Origin: JACPVU01 sp964373255
GTDB taxonomy: Archaea > Aenigmatarchaeota > Aenigmatarchaeia > GW2011-AR5
Length of the DNA stretch: 64,000 nt
Assembly: GCA_964373255.1 (NCBI GenBank)
Contig: CAYJTG010000005.1
Location: 32,050-96,049 of the forward strand
Direction: 5' to 3'
Below are positions 58,288 through 64,000 of this stretch, one piece after another; position 1 is the first letter of the stretch, and every line of letters starts with the position of its first letter. A program made the translations under genes and the position numbers. The notes under the pieces are model-generated. The model made no database searches and was not told the origin of the DNA. It saw only the letters and a program-made list of their open reading frames with translations.

Positions 58288-59280
58288 TTAACGCCATGCA
58301 CTTGACCTCGGAAGGTTGAAGTCGGAAGCGCTGTAAGTCCTGATGTTGCTTTTGATTCCAGAAAAGATACTTGATACTTCCTCCTTTGTCATCATCAGAC
58401 TGTTCATAGTTCTCTCCATGCTCGCCTTCATAATTTTATGCTCGACGCAGTAATCAGACATGTCTTTGACCTCGCCTGGACGAAAATACCCACATCCGAC
58501 CTTCTTGTCCCAGTACTTTGCGTTTTCTTGGGCCACAAGATAGGAATCATGAGAGATCGGTTCCGGCAGCTTGTACTTGCTCAGGTTTTCTAAAATCCTC
58601 TCCCGTTCATTTCCTACGAGTGGCTGGTTGAAGCTGTTCCATGGATTGGTCTGCACAACTGTTCCGGTTCCCCTGAAATTGTCCCAAGCATTGTCCACGC
58701 TCTTTGGCAAGTCATCGAACATTTTTGTGGTGAGGCGTGATAGGTCAAGTTTAATCCCAATTGATCGCGAAGCTGGTTCCAAAGAATAAAGATATTTGAC
58801 GCGCTGCTCGACATACGACAAACGGTTTTCTAAAATCCTCTCCCATTTTTCATCGAACTTTTGCGTCGTGTCATCTGGATACCAGGGATGATCATAAGTG
58901 AATCTCTGCCCGGGCTTAAAATTTACTCCCACTCCCTTGAGGTAGTTCATCTTCTTCTGCCTAGTCGCGTCGTTGTCCTGATTCAACAGAGTCTCCCACT
59001 CAACGATCCCACCAAGCCCTTTTTCTATGGGCACATGCATCTTCCTGAAGTCAAATGTCGCATGGAGTTCTTTCGTTCCCCTATTGTAAGTAAAGTGATC
59101 GCCCCCGGCAGATTTCCTGTTGATCAGTAAATCCCTATGTTCAGTTGAGACAAATTTCCAGTCTTCTGCGGATTTGGAATCAGTCTTTCTGCCACTACCC
59201 TGCCGAGCATAAGACTTAATCTTAGCGAGTCCATATACAGCTCCGGCAACAAGTAACAAAGTTATTGGGTCCATAAACAC
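58288..59280 (-). CDS. Unknown 330-residue membrane-anchored protein
   Basis: One N-terminal hydrophobic segment (residues 4-19) is followed by a large soluble, aromatic and charged region. Residues 40-130 look beta-rich (FVSTEHRDLLINRKSAGG, TKELHATFDFRKMHV) and 130-270 helical, with GCGYFRPGEVKD near 265. I do not recognise a family. It is isolated between two long non-coding stretches and may be acquired. The 193 nt after its start (59281-59473) hold nothing I can identify. Confidence 0.6.
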   Translation of the reverse strand: MFMDPITLLLVAGAVYGLAKIKSYARQGSGRKTDSKSAEDWKFVSTEHRDLLINRKSAGGDHFTYNRGTKELHATFDFRKMHVPIEKGLGGIVEWETLLNQDNDATRQKKMNYLKGVGVNFKPGQRFTYDHPWYPDDTTQKFDEKWERILENRLSYVEQRVKYLYSLEPASRSIGIKLDLSRLTTKMFDDLPKSVDNAWDNFRGTGTVVQTNPWNSFNQPLVGNERERILENLSKYKLPEPISHDSYLVAQENAKYWDKKVGCGYFRPGEVKDMSDYCVEHKIMKASMERTMNSLMMTKEEVSSIFSGIKSNIRTYSASDFNLPRSSAWR

Positions 59281-59473
59281 ATCACGCGTCTAATGTCTAA
59301 CTCTACTCAGAAAGTAGCTCTGTTGAGATTCTGAGTAAAGTCTCCTCCTGACTCCATCAAAATATATCCCAATGGTTTTCATTCAATGATTTCAGATTGT
59401 GTTCCTTCTTCTTTCATATATTATTAGATTAACAGGTTGCGGGTGTTGAATTTCATTAATAGTTTTATCTAGT

Positions 59474-60649
59474 TTAGATTATCCTCAGCCTCTTCCCAAC
59501 CTTCTCGAATGCATTCAGGCACGCGTCTAATTCGTCTTGAGTGTGTATGGCCGTGACAATCGTGCGAACACGTGCCTTGTCCTTCGCAACCAGTGGGTAT
59601 ACAATGGGCTTGACAAAGATACTGTCGTTAAAAAGTTCTTTTCCTAGGTTAACCGCCAGACCGCTGTCACCAACGATGACAGGCGTTATGGGCGTCTCGC
59701 TGTTGCCCGTGTTGAAGCCTAGATCCTGAAGCCCTTTCTTGAAGTATCTTGTATTCTTCCAGAGGTTTTCTACGTGCTTTCCTTCTTGGACCATCTTTAT
59801 GGCTTCCATGACAGCAGCGCACACAGCAGGCGGGTGGGCCGTCGTGAAGAGAAATGTCCTTGCCGTTTGAGTGAGGTAATCCTTGAGCTCTTTTCTGCCT
59901 GCTATGTATCCCCCAAGACATCCAAAAGCCTTTGACATCGTGCCCATTTCTATGTCTATCTTGCCGTGCAGGTTGAAGTGGTCAACTGTTCCGCGGCCGT
60001 CTTTGCCCAGAACGCCGTCGCCGTGCGCATCGTCAACCATGACTATTGCATCGTATTCATCGGCGAGCCTTGCAATATCAGGCAGCGGTGCTATATCCCC
60101 GTCCATGCTGAAAACGCCGTCTGTTACAACCAGCCTTTTCTTTGCACTTTGTGATTCTTTCAATACATTTTCTAATTCGTTTGTGTTTTTATGTGGGTAT
60201 ATTTTTCTCTCGGCCTTTGTCAGGCGCACGCCGTCTATGATAGAGCCGTGATTTAATTCATCGCTGATTATTACATCGCCCTCGCCCATCAGCGCCTGTA
60301 TCGTCCCGCGGTTGGCAGCGATGCCGGCCACAAAAACAAGAACGTCTTCGGTGTGCTTGAATTTTGCCAACGCTTCTTCCATCTCCATATGTATATCCAT
60401 TGTGCCGGATATCATTCTTACTGCTCCGGTTCCGAAGCCCCATTTATCAATGGCAGATTTCGCCGCTTGACGAAGCCTTGGATGGTTTGCAAACCCGAGA
60501 TAATTATTTGACGCAAGAGAAATAACGCTCTTCCCATTTACTACTATTCTGCTCTGCTGTTCGCTCGAAAGTATGGGCATCGTAACATACAGGTTTTCTT
60601 TTTTCAATCGTTCTATTTCATCTTTGAGAAAATTCAGTCCGGATTTCAT
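59474..60649 (-). CDS. kbl: 2-amino-3-ketobutyrate CoA ligase
   Basis: A 391-residue PLP enzyme of the alpha-oxoamine synthase group. SNNYLGFANHPRL, GTGAVRMISGT, DDAHGDGVLG and the Lys-containing GTMSKAFGCLGGY are its motifs. It converts 2-amino-3-ketobutyrate and CoA to glycine and acetyl-CoA. Divergent from tdh with a 59-nt shared promoter region. Other family members (serine palmitoyltransferase, BioF) are less likely given this pairing. Confidence 0.94.
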   Translation of the reverse strand: MKSGLNFLKDEIERLKKENLYVTMPILSSEQQSRIVVNGKSVISLASNNYLGFANHPRLRQAAKSAIDKWGFGTGAVRMISGTMDIHMEMEEALAKFKHTEDVLVFVAGIAANRGTIQALMGEGDVIISDELNHGSIIDGVRLTKAERKIYPHKNTNELENVLKESQSAKKRLVVTDGVFSMDGDIAPLPDIARLADEYDAIVMVDDAHGDGVLGKDGRGTVDHFNLHGKIDIEMGTMSKAFGCLGGYIAGRKELKDYLTQTARTFLFTTAHPPAVCAAVMEAIKMVQEGKHVENLWKNTRYFKKGLQDLGFNTGNSETPITPVIVGDSGLAVNLGKELFNDSIFVKPIVYPLVAKDKARVRTIVTAIHTQDELDACLNAFEKVGKRLRII

Positions 60650-60708
60650 TTTTCATCGTGCTTCATTATAAATCAAAACTTTAAAAACTCTTCAAATAAC
60701 CAAGAATT

Positions 60709-61749
60709 ATGACAGAAACAATGATGGCTGTCAGGAAGATGAAATCTGCTCCTGGGCTCGAACTCAGTGAGGTTCCTGTGCCAGAGCCAAAAAACGATGA
60801 GCTTTTGATAAAGGTCAATGCCTGTTCTATGTGCGGGACTGATATTCATATTTATAACTGGGAGCCGCCTTGGTCAACCGGAAGATTTGTGCCTCCGAAG
60901 ACGCTCGGTCATGAAGTCTGTGCGACTGTTATTGAAAAAGGAAAGAATGTGAAAAATATAGATGTAGGGGACTCTGTCTCGGCTGAGTCGCATATATTCT
61001 GCTCGCGGTGTGATCAGTGTAGAGCAGGCAACGCACATATATGCAGAAATCTCAAGTTCTTTTCTATCGACACAAACGGCTTTTTTGCGAAATACGCCAT
61101 CATTCCTGAGAAAAATGCATGGAAGAACCCGAAGGGTATGAAGCCAGAAATTGCGACACTGCAGGAATCCATGGGCAATTCTGTCTACACCGTGACGAGT
61201 CAGGAAGTGAAAGACAAAATCGTAGCTGTTTTCGGTTGCGGGCCGACAGGGTTGTTCGCGATTGGAGCTGCCAGGTCGTTGGGTGCAAAAAAAATAATAG
61301 CCGTTGCCGGTACCGAGATACACATGAAGATCGCAAAAAAGATGGGTGCTGATATTATAATCAACAGACATGAGCAGGATCCACTGGAAGCAATTATGAG
61401 CGAGACTGATAATAAGGGCGCCGATGTTGCCCTGGAAATGTCCGGCTCTGAGCAGGCTTTGCAACAAGCACTGAAATGCGTGAAGCCCACAGGCTCTGTT
61501 GCTGTTCTTGGTTTGCCGACAAAGGAGATAAGTATTGATGTATCAAAACAAATAGTTCTTAAGGATATTACAGTTAGGGGCGTCTACGGCAGAAAAATTT
61601 GGGACACGTGGAAGATAACATCTAGGCTGCTGAAAGGCGGGTTGGATATTACACCAATAATTACGCACAGAATCAAGCTCGAGGACTTCGAGAAGGGAAT
61701 AGAAGCCATGAAATCCGGCCATTGTGGAAAAGTCGTGATGACACCTTAA
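60709..61749 (+). CDS. tdh: L-threonine 3-dehydrogenase
   Basis: A 346-residue zinc alcohol dehydrogenase. CSMCGTDIHIYNW and LGHEVCATV supply catalytic zinc ligands, SRCDQCRAGNAHIC the structural zinc, and VFGCGPTGLFAIGAARS the NAD-binding fold. The sequence and the neighbouring kbl identify Tdh, which oxidises threonine to 2-amino-3-ketobutyrate. The pair gives this organism a route from threonine to glycine and acetyl-CoA. Confidence 0.94.
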   Translation: MTETMMAVRKMKSAPGLELSEVPVPEPKNDELLIKVNACSMCGTDIHIYNWEPPWSTGRFVPPKTLGHEVCATVIEKGKNVKNIDVGDSVSAESHIFCSRCDQCRAGNAHICRNLKFFSIDTNGFFAKYAIIPEKNAWKNPKGMKPEIATLQESMGNSVYTVTSQEVKDKIVAVFGCGPTGLFAIGAARSLGAKKIIAVAGTEIHMKIAKKMGADIIINRHEQDPLEAIMSETDNKGADVALEMSGSEQALQQALKCVKPTGSVAVLGLPTKEISIDVSKQIVLKDITVRGVYGRKIWDTWKITSRLLKGGLDITPIITHRIKLEDFEKGIEAMKSGHCGKVVMTP

Positions 61750-61823
61750 TCACGATATGTCAATATTCTTTCCATACGGATGGGTCAGTTTCCACCCAGG
61801 GATTATGTCGCCTTGACGGTATT

Positions 61824-62225
61824 TCAGCGTGAACGTGCCGTCAAATTGTTGTGTTGTATTTTAAAAGCATTCGACTCCGCTAATTTATGCAGAGGCAAGA
61901 CAGCTTTTCGTAATTTCTGTCCTTTCGTTGTAAGAGAATACTCAACACGTGGGGGCTTTTCAGCAAAAGCTTTACGCGATACTAGCTCTTGTTGCTCAAG
62001 CTCTTGCAGCCTTTCAGACAAAGTTTTCTGAGTTATGCCGTCAATTCTATGCAAAAGATCGTTAAATCTTAATGTGCCAAAATTTCCGATTATGACTATA
62101 ATGCTAAGCGTCCATTTTTTGCTTAGAAAGGCAGCTGCTTGCTCTAACGATATTGGGCAATAACCATTGCCTATCATCTTGCATTTTTCTCCATTAGTTA
62201 CTGCACGTAAACTGGTTTCTGCCAT
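61824..62225 (-). CDS. HxlR-family winged-helix regulator
   Basis: A 133-residue HxlR/MarR-like regulator. KKWTLSIIVIIGNFGTLRFN near residue 38, the recognition segment GITQKTLSERLQELEQQELV, and the wing EYSLTTKGQKL match the family. Two Cys near the N-terminus (EKCKMIGNGYC) could sense redox state or metal, as in other HxlR proteins. ATG 62225 follows AAGGTGAG. Divergent from a Cys-rich peptide gene, which is a likely target. Confidence 0.9.
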   Translation of the reverse strand: MAETSLRAVTNGEKCKMIGNGYCPISLEQAAAFLSKKWTLSIIVIIGNFGTLRFNDLLHRIDGITQKTLSERLQELEQQELVSRKAFAEKPPRVEYSLTTKGQKLRKAVLPLHKLAESNAFKIQHNNLTARSR

Positions 62226-62297
62226 GAAACTACTCACCTTAAATTCCGCTTATATCAATTAGTATACAAAAGAAACTATTAAAGCTGAGGTGATATC

Positions 62298-62432
62298 ATG
62301 ACAAGAAGAAAGCCCTGCTGCACCGGCGGCGTCTGCCCTGCTTGCGATTGCTGTATATGCATATGCACAAAGGACCTGAAAAAATCCTTATCGCTAGAGG
62401 CAAGGAAGCTTCTACTCGACGCGCTAAAATAG
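62298..62432 (+). CDS. 44-residue Cys-rich peptide
   Basis: This reads MTRRKPCCTGGVCPACDCC, then ICICTKDLKKSLSLEA and ends LLLDALK. It has eight cysteines in the first half and a helical second half. GAGGTGAT lies 4 nt before the ATG, a strong ribosome-binding site. The Cys density suggests metal binding. It differs from the two paralogues at 712 and 2963. It is divergent from the HxlR regulator and close to YHS and CcdA genes, so a metal or thiol function is plausible. It is too short for ordinary gene finders. Confidence 0.75.
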   Translation: MTRRKPCCTGGVCPACDCCICICTKDLKKSLSLEARKLLLDALK

Positions 62433-62510
62433 AAGTTGGAGACAAATTTTCTTTTTAATTTATTGTAGCCAATAGATACATAGATCTTATGAAACACAAA
62501 TCAAATAAAT

Positions 62511-62648
62511 CTAGGTAACAAATTTTTTTGGATTCTTTTCAAATGCCCACTGACAGCTTGCACAGCAAAAATAATATGTCTTGCCCTTGTAAACTGCCTT
62601 TGATTTTGATTCTTTGACCTCACTACCACAAACAGGGTCTTTAGGCAC
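62511..62648 (-). CDS. YHS-domain metal-binding protein
   Basis: A 45-residue protein starting at GTG: PKDPVCGSEVKES, then YKGKTYYFCCASCQ, then FEKNPKKFVT. This is the complete YHS pattern (DPVCG...YYFC...C...F-x2-NP-x2-F) found in copper and heavy-metal handling proteins. The start overlaps the last 8 nt of the CcdA-like gene and uses GGTGAT inside that gene as ribosome-binding site, so the two are co-translated. Confidence 0.85.
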   Translation of the reverse strand: MPKDPVCGSEVKESKSKAVYKGKTYYFCCASCQWAFEKNPKKFVT

Positions 62649-63609
62649 TGATATCACCTTCTCTTTTCTTTAATTTGTAAGTAATTATTGGCGCTATTAT
62701 AAGTCCTACAAATACATAAGGCGCTAAAAATTGCGGCACGAACGGAATATCAAAAACATGCTCTTCTCCTTGCTCACCAATTCTGCCGCCACTAATTTCC
62801 AACAAAAAGTTATTCAGGTTTTCGTGTATAGTGCTTTCTTCATACCACGGCTTAAAAGGCCCTCCAGTTATCAACAATATAGCGCCCAGAACAACAAGAG
62901 ACCATCCCATCCACTTGCCTATATTTTTCGACCCGGAAACGATTTTTTTAGTCGCATCTACACCTAGTATTCCTAAAATTGCAAGCAAAATAAGCGGCGT
63001 CGCCCTTCCGATAGCGTGCACCAAACCTAAAGACGCTCCGGTTAAAATACTGGCGGAAGCTGCTATGTAGGCCAACATCAAATAGAATGCAGGGTTTGGA
63101 CAGCCAACACCAATGTTCCCCAGCAGCAAACCCATAAAAAATATTTTTGCGTACTCGCCCCTCTTTCGAAAAGATTCCGGCAGTGCTGCGTGGAAAACTG
63201 GTCCTTTAAACTTTATTAAACCCAATTCAGATAAACCAAAAACGTACGCAAAAGTACCTCCTATTGTGAGGAATATAATGTTTGCTGCTTGCAGATTAAA
63301 GACGCCGCCAATAAGCGCTGCAACAACGCCGTATATGGTAATTGTAATTATTAGGCCTAATCCGAATATCAACGCCATCGTCAAGCCTTTCCGAGGACTC
63401 TCCTTCATACTCAACGGCACTATTACAAAAGCAAGCGGCAATGTACACGGCAGAAGTATCATAGATAGTCCTGCGATATAAGCTAACGGCAGGCTTACAG
63501 CTTCTGTCGGCGTTACTAAGAATAAAAACAAACCGATTACCAGAATCGAAAATAGAATAAATGCCAGAAAAATCATATAAATTTTGAATTTATTTTCGGA
63601 TTTAGGCAT
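62641..63609 (-). CDS. CcdA/DsbD-type membrane thiol transporter
   Basis: A 322-residue membrane protein of the CcdA/DsbD transmembrane family. MILLPCTLPL near residue 55 and NIGVGCPNPAF near 165 carry the paired Cys-Pro motifs that pass electrons across the membrane. About eight helices; an extra loop and helix occur at the C-terminus (GRIGEQGEEHVFD onward). The ATG at 63609 lies 3 nt downstream of the preceding gene's stop, which is read just before it. It may deliver reductant to exported thiol or metal proteins such as its neighbours. Confidence 0.87.
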   Translation of the reverse strand: MPKSENKFKIYMIFLAFILFSILVIGLFLFLVTPTEAVSLPLAYIAGLSMILLPCTLPLAFVIVPLSMKESPRKGLTMALIFGLGLIITITIYGVVAALIGGVFNLQAANIIFLTIGGTFAYVFGLSELGLIKFKGPVFHAALPESFRKRGEYAKIFFMGLLLGNIGVGCPNPAFYLMLAYIAASASILTGASLGLVHAIGRATPLILLAILGILGVDATKKIVSGSKNIGKWMGWSLVVLGAILLITGGPFKPWYEESTIHENLNNFLLEISGGRIGEQGEEHVFDIPFVPQFLAPYVFVGLIIAPIITYKLKKREGDISA

Positions 63610-63611
63610 AA

Positions 63612-64000
63612 TCAACCAAACTCTATGCGTATCTGATCTCTGTCTCTAGGAATATAGTTGTCAAACTCAAAGTTTTCTTGCACGTTAACGAACATCTTGA
63701 CTGTCCCGACATCGCCATTGCAGTTGTCGAATATGCAGGTGCTGCTAAATTTCTTTCTCCACACCCTGTCAAAAAAGTAGCCCAGCCTCATATTCTCAGA
63801 GGTTGGGTTGTTGTTTTCATAATGCAGGGTGCCTGTAGTATCGTGAGTGTGTATTGGCTCGTGGCCGCCTACAGTCCCTAAATTAGCTGGTATAGTCTGC
63901 ACTTGGCCCTTGATTGCAACTTCTAGTGTCGGATGCCAGTGTATCGGAGTTTTAGGAATGTCAGATGCCGAAGCTGTGTCAGTTATTTCTGTTGATTGTG
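63612..64000 (-). CDS. HWHP/HTHD-motif protein, 5' end outside window
   Basis: The frame stays open to the window edge, so the N-terminus is missing; at least 128 residues are visible. TPIHWHPTLEVAIKG and PIHTHDTTGTLHYE carry a cluster of His residues typical of a small conserved archaeal exported protein that looks metal-binding, followed by CIFDNCNGD with two Cys. It is upstream of and 2 nt from the CcdA-like gene, so probably the first visible gene of that operon. I cannot name the family. Confidence 0.7.
   Translation of the reverse strand, partial: QSTEITDTASASDIPKTPIHWHPTLEVAIKGQVQTIPANLGTVGGHEPIHTHDTTGTLHYENNNPTSENMRLGYFFDRVWRKKFSSTCIFDNCNGDVGTVKMFVNVQENFEFDNYIPRDRDQIRIEFG

Noticed and set aside
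62226..62297. HxlR operator palindrome
   Set aside because: Only short imperfect matches around TTAGTATAC were found, too weak to call.

Overview
The window is archaeal chromosome. Evidence for this is RNA polymerase subunit Rpb7/RpoE with Spt4, ribosomal proteins S24e and S27ae, Kae1 and Sua5, archaeal-type ThrRS and GluRS, a deoxyhypusine-synthase-family enzyme, Elp3, aTrm56, Trm5/Taw1/Taw2, three TrmB-type regulators, TATA-like boxes upstream of genes and intron-containing tRNA genes. Many very small proteins and a reduced, degenerate Drg-like GTPase would suit a DPANN-type lineage (Micrarchaeota, Diapherotrites, Aenigmarchaeota and relatives). The sequence alone does not fix the phylum.

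Layout. 1-4.1 kb: a MIP18-like gene, two tRNA genes with several introns each, two paralogous Cys-rich mini-proteins, a GIY-YIG gene and a glutaredoxin, in a repeat-dense stretch. 4.2-14.4 kb: nrdR, a class II ribonucleotide reductase split by an intein, an SDR, a Nudix hydrolase, a cobalamin adenosyltransferase, a GNAT, guaB-purA and two exported proteins. 14.4-18.5 kb: a PHP protein, a small GTPase, then an AT-rich island of unknown genes with a transposase remnant and a TrmB regulator. 18.7-27.9 kb: a HemK-like methyltransferase, GluRS, a DMT transporter, FAD synthase, Sua5, a Y-family polymerase, Kae1, a HAD phosphatase, S27ae and S24e. 28-35.6 kb: a DASS transporter, Spt4/RpoE, membrane pyrophosphatase, a PIN protein, an RGG-TRAM protein and an Ogg glycosylase. 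35.7-41.9 kb: a TrmB regulator divergent from a three-gene operon (HDO-like oxygenase, unknown, NnrD), DUF1512, another TrmB and an MgtC-like protein. 42-57.9 kb: a translation and tRNA-modification block (Elp3, DHS family, ThrRS, tRNA-Gln, aTrm56, Taw1, Taw2, Trm5) with several methyltransferases. 58-64 kb: an unknown gene, the Kbl/Tdh threonine-degradation pair, and a redox/metal cluster (HxlR regulator, Cys-rich peptide, YHS protein, CcdA-like protein, HWHP/HTHD protein).

Functional links: class II RNR needs adenosylcobalamin, and NrdR and a PduO-type adenosyltransferase lie nearby. Sua5 and Kae1 make t6A. Trm5, Taw1 and Taw2 are consecutive steps towards wyosine. Tdh and Kbl convert threonine to glycine plus acetyl-CoA.

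The most unusual content is a dense population of small palindromic elements. At least ten are 89-197 bp, with a long outer stem and two inner hairpins. Nine of these ten have an 8-bp target duplication (exact in six, 7/8 in two, 6/8 in one). Their termini resemble IS6-family ends. One copy split a gene, and another rewrote the C-terminus of a methyltransferase. Smaller hairpin modules sit nested inside the stems of larger ones and inside tRNA introns. Their flanks are conserved, but their stem sequences vary while staying paired.
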